NCBI RefSeq assembly: GCF_004366595.1
Contig: NZ_SORE01000015.1
Span: forward strand, 1-64,000
Source of the DNA: Paraburkholderia rhizosphaerae
Lineage (GTDB): Bacteria > Pseudomonadota > Gammaproteobacteria > Burkholderiales > Burkholderiaceae
Direction: 5' to 3'
DNA: 64,000 bases
The notes under the pieces were generated by a model. The model did not search any database and was not told the DNA's origin. It saw only the letters and a program-made list of their open reading frames with translations. The translations under genes were made by a program, and so were the position numbers. Each line of letters starts with the position of its first letter. Position 1 is the first letter of the stretch. Shown here piece after piece: positions 8,417 to 16,519 of the stretch.

Positions 8417-9457
8417 TCAGCGCTCCAGTTGTTCGAATTGAATGCGCGGGTCGACCCACACGTAGCACAGATCGGAAATCAGCTTCGTCACGAGCCCGAT
8501 CAGCGTGAACAGATACAGCGTGCCGAGCACGACCGGATAGTCGCGCCGCATCACCGATTCATATGACAGCAGGCCCAGGCCGTCGAGCGAGAACAGCGTC
8601 TCGATCAGCAGGCTGCCGGTGAAGAATGCGCCGATAAACGCGGCCGGAAAACCCACCACGAGCGGCAGCAGCGCATTGCGGAAGATATGCTTCCACAGCA
8701 CGCGCCGTTCGGAGAGCCCTTTCGCGCGCGCGGTCAGCACATACTGCTTGCGGATCTCGTCGAGGAACGCGTTTTTTGTCAGCATTGTCACGACCGCGAA
8801 GCTGCCGACCACCGACGCGACGATCGGCAGCGTGATGTGCCACAGGTAGTCGAGAATCTTGCCGCCGATGCTCAACTGTGCCCAGTTGTCGGATACGAGA
8901 TTGCGCAGCGGAAACAGCTGCAGAAAACTGCCGCCGCCGAACAGCACGAGCAGCAGCACGCCGAGCACGAAACCTGGAATTGCATAGCCGATCAGCACGA
9001 TCAGACTCGTCGCGACGTCGAACCGCGTGCCGTTGCGTACCGCCTTCGCGATGCCGAGCGGAATGGATATCAGATAGGTCAGGAAAAACGTCCAGAGCCC
9101 GATGCTGATCGACACCGGCAGCTTCGATACGATCAACGACCATACGCTCTGGTGGCGGAAATAGCTGTCGCCGAGATCGAAACGCGAGAAGCGCTTGAGC
9201 ATCAGCCAGTAGCGCTCGAGCGGCGGTTTGTCGAAGCCATAGAGCGCCTTCAGTTGCGCAACCTGCTGCGCGTCGACGCCGGAATGCGCGCGCAACCCGA
9301 ACGGTGCGCCGCCTTCCGCGTTGTTCCGGCGCAGTTCATGTACCGCCTGCTCGACCGGGCCGCCGGGCACGAACTGGATCACCGCGAAGGTGACCGTCAG
9401 CACACCGATCAGCGTCGGGATCATCAGCAGCAGACGTTTGAGGATGTAACTCCACAT
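8417..9457 (-). CDS. yejB: Peptide ABC importer, permease YejB
   Basis: The 346-residue permease begins MWSYILKRLLLMIPTLIGV, the usual DppB/YejB N-terminal membrane helix. The FVPGGPVEQ motif follows, and an EAA-type loop near LTARAKGLSERRVLWKHIFR contacts the ATPase. It forms the peptide channel with YejE. The gene lies 64 bases after yejA and one base before yejE, so co-transcription is very likely. Confidence 0.93.
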   Translation of the reverse strand: MWSYILKRLLLMIPTLIGVLTVTFAVIQFVPGGPVEQAVHELRRNNAEGGAPFGLRAHSGVDAQQVAQLKALYGFDKPPLERYWLMLKRFSRFDLGDSYFRHQSVWSLIVSKLPVSISIGLWTFFLTYLISIPLGIAKAVRNGTRFDVATSLIVLIGYAIPGFVLGVLLLVLFGGGSFLQLFPLRNLVSDNWAQLSIGGKILDYLWHITLPIVASVVGSFAVVTMLTKNAFLDEIRKQYVLTARAKGLSERRVLWKHIFRNALLPLVVGFPAAFIGAFFTGSLLIETLFSLDGLGLLSYESVMRRDYPVVLGTLYLFTLIGLVTKLISDLCYVWVDPRIQFEQLER

Positions 9458-9521
9458 GGCGGCAACCTGGTGTGGTGAGGCGGTCGATCAGAACACTTCG
9501 TGAAACGGGCGTGACGTCGGA

Positions 9522-11447
9522 CTAACGGTTGGCGTGCGTTGGCGTTGGCGCATCGCCCGCCTGCTGTGCCGCTTGCGGCGGCGCGAACCACCACATCGAC
9601 ACGATCCACCCTTCCGCCGAATAGTACAGCGGCAAGGTCTTCGGCCATGCGAGCCCGCGCTTGTACGCGATGCGATGCGTCGCGCTATACCATTGCGGCA
9701 CCACATAGTAACCATGCAACAGCACACGGTCGAGCGCATGCGTCGCGTCGGTCAGCTGCTCGAGCGTCTGCGCGCCGACCAGCGCGCGAAGAATCGCATC
9801 GACGGCCGGTGACTTGAGACCGATCAGATTGCCCGAGCCCGGCTCGTCAGCGGCCTTGCTGCCGAAGCGATCGACCATATCGGCGCCGGGCACCTGCACG
9901 TCCGGATAGCGCAGCGTCGTCACGTCGAAGTCGAATGCGTCGAGCCGCTTCTGGTAGACCGCGAAATCGCTGACGCGCAGGCGCGCGACGATGCCGAGCT
10001 TTTGCAGGTTACGGATATACGCGGCAATAATCGGCTCGAAACTCTGCGCGGAGCCGGAGTCGTCGAGAATCTCGAACTCGAACGGCTCGCCTTTCGCATT
10101 ACGCAGCGCGCCATCGCGATAGGTCCAGCCCGCTTGCGCGAGCAGTTCACGCGCTTTCAAGAGGTTCGCGCGCAGCGAGCCGGGCGGATCGGTATCCGGC
10201 TGCGTCGGCGGCAAGCCGAACACCGACGGGTCAAGCTGCGCGCGGTACGGCTCGAGCAGTTTCAATTCGCCCGGCGACGGCAGACCCTTCGCCTGCCAGT
10301 CGGTGTTCACGAAGAAACTGTCGATCCGCTTGTACTGGTTGTAGAACAGTTGCCGGTTGAGCCACTGGAAATCGAGTGCGAGATCGAGCGCCTTGCGCAC
10401 TCGCACGTCCTGGAACAGCGGCCGCCGCTGGTTCAGGATAAAGCCCTGCATGCCGGTGCCGTTGTGCTGCGGGAACTCGCGCTTGATCAGTTCGCCGCTG
10501 TCGAAGCGCTTGCCGACATCGCGCCGCACCCAGCTGCGCGCGACGTACTCGACGAGCGCGTCGTATTCGCCCGCCTTGAACGCTTCGAGACGCGCGGTCG
10601 AGTCGCCGTACAGCTTGTATTGGATCCGCTCGAAGTTGAACATGCCGGCGCGCACCGGCAGATTCGAGCCCCAGTAGTTCGGGTCGCGCTTGTACGTGAT
10701 GTTGCGGCCATTGTCGTTATGCTCGATCAGGTACGGTCCGCTGCCGATCGGCGTTTCAAACGCGAGCTGATCGAATGCCGTGCGGCTGCCGTCGGGCTTT
10801 ACCCCCCACTTGCGCGAGAACACCGGCATGCTGCCCGCGAGCAGTGGCAACTCGCGGTTTCGCTGGCGGAACTCGAAGCGGATCGTTCCAGGGTCAACCA
10901 CGACCGCGCGCGTGATGTCTGCGAAATATGCGGCGTATTGCGGCGCGGCCTTCGGACTTTTTAGCGTGTCGAACGAGAACTTCACGTCGTCGGCGCTCAC
11001 CGGGTCGCCGTTCGAAAAATGCGCACGAGGATTGATGTGAAACGTAGTCGACAAGCCGTCGGGCGCGATGTCGATGTCGTCCGCAAGCAAGCCGTACGCA
11101 CTGGCGACCTCGTCCGAACTGCCGGTCGTCAGGCTTTCGAATAGCAGGTCGATGCCGGGCGCCGCATTGCCGCGCAGCGTGAACGGATTGAACTTGTCGA
11201 AGCCCGTCTGCCGGTTCGGATTGGCCAGCACCAACGTGCCGCCCTTTGGCGCATCCGGGTTCACATAGTCGAAGTGCTTGAAGTCCGGGGGATACTTCGG
11301 CTGGCCATATTGCGCAATGGCATACGCAGCGAAGGCGGGCTGCGCGAACATCAGCGCCGCAAACAGTAAGCCGCACGCTGCGAATAGTGCGGACCACCCG
11401 CTTCGGCGCGCCGCGCTATGCGCATCGGTCGGGTTTGCGCGCGACAT
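9522..11447 (-). CDS. yejA: Periplasmic peptide-binding protein YejA
   Basis: With the start at 11447 the protein has 641 residues and an N-terminal signal peptide (hydrophobic ALFAACGLLFAALMF, cleavage after AFA). The mature part is a family 5 extracellular solute-binding protein: HFDYVNPDAPKGGTLVLAN is characteristic of YejA, and LYESL/LLFESLTTGSSDE and HINPRAHFSNGDPV are family blocks. It would deliver peptides to YejB/YejE. An in-frame start at 11600 would add 51 residues in front of the signal and is unlikely. No strong ribosome-binding site precedes either start. Confidence 0.92.
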   Translation of the reverse strand: MSRANPTDAHSAARRSGWSALFAACGLLFAALMFAQPAFAAYAIAQYGQPKYPPDFKHFDYVNPDAPKGGTLVLANPNRQTGFDKFNPFTLRGNAAPGIDLLFESLTTGSSDEVASAYGLLADDIDIAPDGLSTTFHINPRAHFSNGDPVSADDVKFSFDTLKSPKAAPQYAAYFADITRAVVVDPGTIRFEFRQRNRELPLLAGSMPVFSRKWGVKPDGSRTAFDQLAFETPIGSGPYLIEHNDNGRNITYKRDPNYWGSNLPVRAGMFNFERIQYKLYGDSTARLEAFKAGEYDALVEYVARSWVRRDVGKRFDSGELIKREFPQHNGTGMQGFILNQRRPLFQDVRVRKALDLALDFQWLNRQLFYNQYKRIDSFFVNTDWQAKGLPSPGELKLLEPYRAQLDPSVFGLPPTQPDTDPPGSLRANLLKARELLAQAGWTYRDGALRNAKGEPFEFEILDDSGSAQSFEPIIAAYIRNLQKLGIVARLRVSDFAVYQKRLDAFDFDVTTLRYPDVQVPGADMVDRFGSKAADEPGSGNLIGLKSPAVDAILRALVGAQTLEQLTDATHALDRVLLHGYYVVPQWYSATHRIAYKRGLAWPKTLPLYYSAEGWIVSMWWFAPPQAAQQAGDAPTPTHANR

Positions 11448-11641
11448 GCAGCGCGTCTTCGCGAAACGTGCGTTGCGCCGTTGCGCATCAATGCTTGCCG
11501 CATCGCGCGCTCCAGCATGAGCGTCCCCGCCCGACAGCAAAGGAATCACAGAGCGCAACACCTCGCGGTGTGGTCCAAGCCGTCGTGAGCCAAGCGTCAT
11601 AGCTGATGTGCCTTAATGGAAAGCGCGCGAAGAACGGGCAG

Positions 11642-11670
11642 TTGCAATGTGAGAGAATTCTACCCAAAAT
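11642..11670 (+). promoter_or_regulatory. Possible fabI promoter
   Basis: TTGCAA (11642-11647) and CAAAAT (11665-11670) are separated by 17 bases, about 60 bases before the fabI start. The -10 box is weak, so this is only a candidate. Confidence 0.3.
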
Positions 11671-11727
11671 CCCCCGCGCATCCGCACCGGGCGGTCATGC
11701 GGCGCACCGACCTCATTAGGAGAATTC

Positions 11728-12519
11728 ATGGGCTTCCTCGCTGGCAAACGTATCCTGCTGACAGGCTTGCTGTCCAATCGTTCCATCGCTTATGGCATCG
11801 CACAGGCCTGCAAGCGTGAAGGCGCCGAACTCGCGTTCACGTATGTCGGTGAGCGCTTCAAGGATCGCATCACCGAGTTCGCCAGCGAGTTCGGCAGCAA
11901 TCTGGTATTTCCTTGCGATGTCGCGGAGGACGAGCAGATCGACGCGCTGTTTACGTCGTTGAAGCAGCACTGGGATAGCCTCGACGGCCTCGTGCACTCG
12001 ATCGGCTTTGCACCGCGCGAGGCGATCGCCGGCGACTTCCTCGAAGGGGTCACGCGCGAGAACTTCCGCATTGCGCACGATATTTCCGCATACAGCTTCG
12101 CCGCGCTCGCGAAGGCCGCGCAACCGATGCTGTCGAACGACGCCGCGTTGCTTACCCTGACCTACCTCGGCTCGGAGCGCGTGGTTCCTAACTACAACAC
12201 AATGGGTCTCGCGAAGGCGTCGCTCGAAGCAAGCGTGCGTTATCTCGCCGTATCGCTCGGCGGCAAGGGCGTGCGCGTGAACGGCATTTCGGCGGGCCCG
12301 ATCAAGACGCTCGCGGCAAGCGGCATCAAGGGCTTCGGCAAGATTCTCGATTTCGTCGAAGACAACGCGCCGCTCAAGCGCAATGTGACGATCGAACAGG
12401 TCGGCAATACGGCGGCCTTCCTGCTGTCGGATCTGGCAGCGGGTGTCACTGCAGAGATTCTGCACGTCGACAGCGGCTTCAATTCGGTGGTCGGCGGGAT
12501 GACGGTCGCCGCGGAGTGA
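11728..12519 (+). CDS. fabI: Enoyl-ACP reductase (NADH) FabI
   Basis: The 263-residue short-chain dehydrogenase-fold enzyme reduces trans-2-enoyl-ACP in each cycle of fatty acid elongation. GFLAGKRILLTGLLSNRSIA is the FabI form of the nucleotide-binding motif, and the catalytic Tyr-x6-Lys is seen in NYNTMGLAK. The C-terminus (HVDSGFNSVVGGM) is typical of the family. AGGAG lies seven bases before the ATG. A strong terminator follows, so the gene appears to be a single transcription unit. Confidence 0.97.
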   Translation: MGFLAGKRILLTGLLSNRSIAYGIAQACKREGAELAFTYVGERFKDRITEFASEFGSNLVFPCDVAEDEQIDALFTSLKQHWDSLDGLVHSIGFAPREAIAGDFLEGVTRENFRIAHDISAYSFAALAKAAQPMLSNDAALLTLTYLGSERVVPNYNTMGLAKASLEASVRYLAVSLGGKGVRVNGISAGPIKTLAASGIKGFGKILDFVEDNAPLKRNVTIEQVGNTAAFLLSDLAAGVTAEILHVDSGFNSVVGGMTVAAE

Positions 12520-12577
12520 CCACCGCGTTCGAACCGGTTGCACAGCCGCGTACGTCGTTGTGTGTGCAACCGATATG

Positions 12578-12604
12578 AAAAACCGCCCTGCAGGGCGGTT
12601 TTTC
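12578..12604 (+). terminator. Rho-independent terminator of fabI
   Basis: AAAAACCGCCCTG pairs with CAGGGCGGTTTTT with almost no loop and a T-tract, about 60 bases after the fabI stop. The A-tract upstream lets it also work for the minus-strand gene that ends at 12668. Confidence 0.85.
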
Positions 12605-12667
12605 TTTGTTAGTCGACTTTTGGCATGATGTCCGGCGCAGCCATCCTACGCTGCGCGCGGGCGATGC

Positions 12668-13000
12668 TTAGTGCCAGTGGCCGTGACCGCGGTCGTGGCC
12701 GTACCCGTGGCCGCGGCCATGATGGCGATACCACTCGTCACGCCCCCAGTAGCGGCGGCCGTCCCAGTAACGATCGCCGTGCCAGCCGATAAAGATCGCG
12801 GGTGCCGCCACATACGGCCCCGGTTGGTACACGACCGGCGGCGGAGGCGGCGGCGGTGCGTACACCGGAGCCGGCGCGACGTAAACCGGTGCGGGAATGC
12901 CGATGTTAACGCCAAGATTCACTCCTCCAGCCATCGCCGCACTCGACGCGCCGATTGCAAGCGCACCGATCAATAACGGAATAAGACGCGTGGTCTTCAT
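12668..13000 (-). CDS. Small exported Pro- and Gly/His-rich protein
   Basis: The chosen start (ATG 13000, with AGGTG seven bases upstream) gives 110 residues. A clear signal peptide (MKTTRLIPLLIGALAIGASS, cleavage near AMA) is followed by a Val/Pro/Tyr segment including seven consecutive Pro. The tail is dominated by Gly, His, Arg and Tyr (GRGHGYGHDRGHGHWH). The pattern resembles small YXWGR/H-rich envelope proteins common in Burkholderiaceae, whose function is unknown. The His-rich tail could bind metal. In-frame codons upstream to 13081 are probably not translated. Confidence 0.8.
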   Translation of the reverse strand: MKTTRLIPLLIGALAIGASSAAMAGGVNLGVNIGIPAPVYVAPAPVYAPPPPPPPVVYQPGPYVAAPAIFIGWHGDRYWDGRRYWGRDEWYRHHGRGHGYGHDRGHGHWH

Positions 13001-13540
13001 GTGTTCACCTATTTTGCGAGTGTGTGTGTTCGTGTTGTCGACTACCTGTGTCTCAATATAACAAACGGACGGGGACCGCATATTTCAACTTTGTAATAAC
13101 TGATGCACAAAAGCGCGTCTTTGTACCTGCTGTAACGTTCAGTTACACGCGATAGCTTTTTGTGACGCAACGGCGCATCGCGACCGTTGTGCGACATATC
13201 GGCAGCATCGTCAAAAACTTGACAGAGGGCTTGCGTGGCCTAACGCCGTGGTTCTTACGGTCGCGTCCGCTTGGGCATTTACTCGTCCGAACGCAGGTTC
13301 GTCCTGTCCGTGTCGACCGCTGATTCACTATGGCATCCCAGGCAATCCCGGATTTTGCGCGAGTGCCAGGAGGAATAGCGGCGAGTGCCAAGCGTGCCCC
13401 GGCCGCGAGGTGTAGCGCGAGATGCCGCGTCACGATGTACGTGTTGCAATCACGCGACAAACAGAAACCTGCGAATGGAACGAGCCCCGAAAGTCCGACA
13501 ACGGCTTGCGGGGTAAGGAAGGCATCTTAAAGGCTATCTG
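13001..13540. other. Intergenic stretch without a supported gene
   Basis: Between two minus-strand genes I find no open frame with a ribosome-binding site or protein-like composition. The first 100 bases are AT-rich and presumably hold the promoter of the Gly/His-rich protein gene. It marks the edge between core DNA and the lower-G+C patch. Confidence 0.55.
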
Positions 13541-13855
13541 CTACAAGTAACCCGGAATTTTTGACTTGCAATCCCGAAGAGCTGGGGCGCTGTCATCAGC
13601 AATTCCAAAACGGTATTTGCAGTAATCGGCGAAGCTCGCACGATCGGACGGCGGCAACTTTTCGATTGGCATATCGTCACCTTCGTTGGCGAAAGGATCA
13701 TAGAACTCCATCTGGAGCGTCGGATATCGCTTAACAAAGAAAGTCGTCTGCACTTCGTGATCGAGATATGACCGCACGAAGCCTGTGTACGAAACCATGG
13801 CAGCGCCAACGCATACGATGACAATCACTATCCGCCATTTATGCAATGCACTCAT
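13541..13855 (-). CDS. Small membrane-anchored protein, putative immunity partner of the amidase remnant
   Basis: The 104-residue protein has one N-terminal hydrophobic helix (IVIVIVCVGAAMVSYTGFV, residues 9-27) after a short basic start, consistent with a signal anchor. A soluble domain of about 75 residues follows with two Cys (DYCKYRFG, LRDCKSK) that could form a disulfide in the periplasm. No family is recognised. Its ATG overlaps the stop of the upstream amidase remnant (ATGA at 13852-13855), the usual coupling of an effector gene to its immunity gene. An immunity protein against a periplasmic amidase must be exported, which fits. Base composition is nearer 50% G+C than its neighbours. 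Function is inferred from position only. Confidence 0.6.
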   Translation of the reverse strand: MSALHKWRIVIVIVCVGAAMVSYTGFVRSYLDHEVQTTFFVKRYPTLQMEFYDPFANEGDDMPIEKLPPSDRASFADYCKYRFGIADDSAPALRDCKSKIPGYL

Positions 13856-14223
13856 GGCGCACTCAATCCCGTCGATTTCCGGAGGTCCTTTACGAGTTTC
13901 ATACCAACGTTACCCGGGCAGATTTTCCCTTCATCAAGTTGCCCCGGAAACTCCCTGTGGCCTCCAAGCGTATTGATGTAGAAAAAGTCCTGCAAAATGC
14001 GAATAAAGATTTCAATTGCCCGTTTCTGTGCTTCGGGTACCGCTGACTGCCGGTTCAAGCCGAGGCTATTGAAAAATTTCCGGACTTTTGCAACGCCATC
14101 GTTGCCTTCAGCCACGTCCGTGAGATTTTCCAGCAATACAACGCCAATTACCCGGTTCACCCGTGATACTGTCCAGCACGTAGAACCAGCATGCATGTTG
14201 TTCCCGCTTACTCGACCCAGCAT
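13852..14223 (-). pseudogene. C-terminal remnant of a peptidoglycan amidase, out of frame with the PAAR gene
   Basis: This frame ends in TLGGHREFPG and ICPGNVGMKLVKDLRKSTGL. GHRE followed 13 residues later by CPG is the C-terminal zinc-ligand signature of Amidase_2/PGRP-type N-acetylmuramoyl-L-alanine amidases. The N-terminal half of that fold, with its first catalytic His, is missing. Codons from about 14150 downward continue the PAAR protein in another frame (VLLENLTDVAEGNDGVAKV, a linker type seen after PAAR domains). I therefore read it as the back end of one former PAAR-amidase gene, broken by a frame change near the GGG run at 14151-14153 and by an internal deletion. The ATG at 14223 overlaps the PAAR frame and is probably not a natural start. 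Confidence 0.6.
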
Positions 14224-14557
14224 CCCGCTGATCGAACGGACTGGACGCGCTCAGGCTGTCCGGGCGGCTATCGCTTTGATAAACATCGATCCAAACGCCG
14301 GGATTTATCCCAACCATCACCCGGTTCCTTCCACACGGGCACAGCACACGGTCACCGTCAATGACAACGTCACGCGTGCCTTCCGACATCCCCTTGCCCG
14401 TGCCGAAAATCTTGTGCGCCCCTTTGCAGTTCCCACAGGTGGCTTCGTCACCGCTCAGCGCGATTTTTTCGTTGTTGTCATGAATCGTCGACGAATGTGC
14501 AATAACGAATCCGCCCGTCGTTGTCGGGTCGCCATTCCGAATTGCTGCCTTACGCAT
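14108..14557 (-). CDS. PAAR-domain protein, N-terminal part of a probable type VI secretion effector
   Basis: Start ATG 14557 has GGAG nine bases upstream and gives 149 residues. Residues 1-90 match PAAR proteins of Burkholderia: MRKAAIRNGDPTTTGG opening, CGNCKG, IFGTGKGMSEGTRDVVIDGD, and the Cys/His-rich LCPCGRNRV end. PAAR proteins sharpen the VgrG spike tip of the type VI secretion system and often carry toxin domains. After CWFYVLDSITGEP the frame goes off into an unlike sequence and stops, while the expected continuation is found one frame over. No vgrG or other T6SS gene is present in this window, so it would be an orphan cassette. In-frame codons up to 14737 exist but have no ribosome-binding site. 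Confidence 0.75.
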   Translation of the reverse strand: MRKAAIRNGDPTTTGGFVIAHSSTIHDNNEKIALSGDEATCGNCKGAHKIFGTGKGMSEGTRDVVIDGDRVLCPCGRNRVMVGINPGVWIDVYQSDSRPDSLSASSPFDQRDAGSSKREQHACWFYVLDSITGEPGNWRCIAGKSHGRG

Positions 14558-14983
14558 AGGTGCTGTCTCCGATTGCAACGTTTGACAGTCTGCGGGGGTA
14601 CGTGGGGTTGAGTCGCCCGGAATTCGCTTCGCCCCGATATGCAACGCGTTTCGCAAGCCCGATGCACCCCGTGCACGCGCCAATTTTGTTGGAGAAATCG
14701 GCTGTTTGATCGTTTTGCTGTTCCCGCATGGATTCACGCTCCCTTGAATTGGATAGGAGAATCGAACGCTAAGGCAGATCGCTACCCGTGTGTGTCAAGA
14801 ATTGACATTTCGCCATCCTGATTAACCAGGGCGCAAAACAAACTGTGTCAGACATGGGTTTGCGCCGACCACTTAGCCAATCGGGCGTGGCGAAAGCGAG
14901 ACAGATTTCGGGCAGCGATATCTCGACAACCGGCGGCATACAGCTTTTGCCGACAATGGCGGAATGCGAGCGCAGAAAAACAA
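14558..14983. other. Intergenic stretch between the PAAR gene and tRNA-Ser
   Basis: About 425 bases of mixed composition with no supported gene. One open frame continues upstream from the PAAR gene to 14737 but lacks a ribosome-binding site and recognisable sequence. I looked for a second copy of the tRNA-Ser 3' end as an attachment site and did not find one. Confidence 0.5.
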
Positions 14984-15013
14984 AACCCCGTAAGTCCTAG
15001 AACTTACGGGGTT
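14984..15013 (-). terminator. Terminator of tRNA-Ser
   Basis: AACCCCGTAAGT pairs with ACTTACGGGGTT. Read on the minus strand the stem is followed by TTTTGTTTTT. It lies 22 bases downstream of the tRNA-Ser gene. Confidence 0.88.
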
Positions 15014-15035
15014 CCACCGCCATATACCGAGGTAC

Positions 15036-15129
15036 TGGCGGAGACGGAGGGATTCGAACCCTCGATCCAGGTTTTGGCCCAGATGCTCCCTTAGCAGGGG
15101 AGTGCCTTCGACCTCTCGGCCACGTCTCC
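15036..15129 (-). tRNA. tRNA-Ser (anticodon GCT)
   Basis: The minus strand gives a 94-base type II tRNA: acceptor stem GGAGACG/CGTCTCC, anticodon stem CTCCC/GGGAG with loop CTGCTAA (anticodon GCT), a long variable arm, GGTTCGAATCC T-arm and encoded CCA. A promoter and a terminator flank it. Confidence 0.95.
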
Positions 15130-15172
15130 CAAACCTTCGCTCGCGCCAGGGAGGCAGCGCGACGAAGCCAAG

Positions 15173-15201
15173 ATGATAGCGGGTTCACGATGACAGGTCA
15201 A
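15173..15201 (-). promoter_or_regulatory. Sigma70-type promoter of tRNA-Ser
   Basis: On the minus strand TTGACC (15196-15201) and TATCAT (15173-15178) are separated by exactly 17 bases; each is one base from consensus. The predicted start lies about 37 bases before the mature tRNA. Confidence 0.72.
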
Positions 15202-15268
15202 TTTCCCTGGCACAATTTTTATGCCAGCCATGTCACCGCAATGTCATCGCCGAAGCGAAGCGAACGGA

Positions 15269-16519
15269 TCAAGCCTGATCGAGTTCGAACGCCTTATGCA
15301 GCGCGCGCACGGCGAGCTCCATGTATTTCTCGTCGATCAGCACTGAGATCTTGATTTCGGAGGTCGAAATCATCTGGATGTTGATACCCTCTTCCGACAG
15401 CGTGCGGAACATCTTGCTCGCAATGCCGACGTGCGAACGCATGCCGACACCGACGACCGACACTTTCGACACCTTCGGGTCGCCGAGCACCTGCTCCGCG
15501 GAAATATGGCCCTTCACCTGATTCGTGAGGATTTCCATCGCGCGCTGATAATCGCCGCGGCCGACCGTGAACGTGAACGCCGTTTTGCCTTCGACGCTCT
15601 GGTTCTGAATGATCATGTCGACGTCGATATTCGCTTCGGCGATCGGACCGAGAATCTGATATGCGATGCCCGGCTTGTCGGGCACACCCATCACGGCGAT
15701 GCGGGCTTCGTCCCGCTGGAATGCAATGCCGGAGATGACTGCTTTTTCCATGGTCTCGTCTTCTTCAAAAGTAATCAGGGTGCCGGAGGTCATTTCAGTG
15801 TCGAGCGGCATTAGCGGATCGGTCAGGCTGGACAGCACCCGCGTCTTCACCTGATATTTGCCCGCGAATTCCACCGAGCGGATTTGCAGGACCTTCGAGC
15901 CGAGGCTCGCCATTTCCAGCATTTCCTCGAAGGTCACGCGATCGAGCCGGCGCGCTTCTTCGACCACACGCGGATCCGTCGTATAGACACCATCGACGTC
16001 CGTGTAAATCAGGCATTCGTCCGCTTTCAGCGCCGCCGCCACCGCCACCGCCGAAGTGTCGGAGCCGCCGCGGCCAAGCGTCGTGATGTGGCCTTCCGGA
16101 TCGATACCCTGGAAACCGGTGATCACGACCACCTTGCCCGCATCGAGGTCGCGCAGCACGCGTTCGCCATCGATGTCGTTGATACGCGCTTTGGTGAACG
16201 CGCTGTCAGTTTTGACCGGCACTTGCCAACCGGTGTAGCTGACCGCGTCGACGCCCGCGTCGTGCAGTGCGATGGACAGCAGACCGACGCTGACCTGCTC
16301 GCCGGTCGACGCAATCATGTCGAGTTCGCGCGGGCTCGGCTGCGGCGAAATTTCTTTCGCGAGACCCAGCAGGCGGTTCGTTTCGCCGGACATCGCGGAC
16401 GGCACGACGACCATTCGGTGGCCTGCCTTGTGCCATTTCGCGACGCGCTTCGCGACGTTCTTGATGCGCTCAACCGAGCCCATCGAGGTGCCGCCGTATT
16501 TGTGTACGATGAGTGCCAT
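15269..16519 (-). CDS. lysC: Aspartate kinase
   Basis: The 416-residue enzyme phosphorylates aspartate, the entry step to lysine, threonine, methionine and diaminopimelate. The N-terminus MALIVHKYGGTSMGSVERI contains the KYGGTS substrate-binding motif. The kinase domain shows FQGIDPEGHITTLGRGGSDT. The C-terminal third holds two ACT domains (VMGVPDKPGIAYQILGPI, VSVVGVGMRSHVGIASKMF), the site of feedback control by end-product amino acids in this family. Internal start sites for a separate beta subunit, known in some bacteria, were not evident. The 650 bases upstream hold no gene, so it probably has its own promoter. Confidence 0.96.
   Translation of the reverse strand: MALIVHKYGGTSMGSVERIKNVAKRVAKWHKAGHRMVVVPSAMSGETNRLLGLAKEISPQPSPRELDMIASTGEQVSVGLLSIALHDAGVDAVSYTGWQVPVKTDSAFTKARINDIDGERVLRDLDAGKVVVITGFQGIDPEGHITTLGRGGSDTSAVAVAAALKADECLIYTDVDGVYTTDPRVVEEARRLDRVTFEEMLEMASLGSKVLQIRSVEFAGKYQVKTRVLSSLTDPLMPLDTEMTSGTLITFEEDETMEKAVISGIAFQRDEARIAVMGVPDKPGIAYQILGPIAEANIDVDMIIQNQSVEGKTAFTFTVGRGDYQRAMEILTNQVKGHISAEQVLGDPKVSKVSVVGVGMRSHVGIASKMFRTLSEEGINIQMISTSEIKISVLIDEKYMELAVRALHKAFELDQA

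Noticed and set aside
13143..13460. A 105-codon minus-strand frame in the gap after the Gly/His-rich gene
   Set aside because: No ribosome-binding site, Arg/Thr-rich shadow-like composition, no recognisable motif.
14108..14223. Programmed ribosomal frameshift joining PAAR and amidase frames
   Set aside because: No canonical slippery heptamer or downstream pseudoknot is visible; with the missing amidase N-terminus, mutation is the simpler reading.
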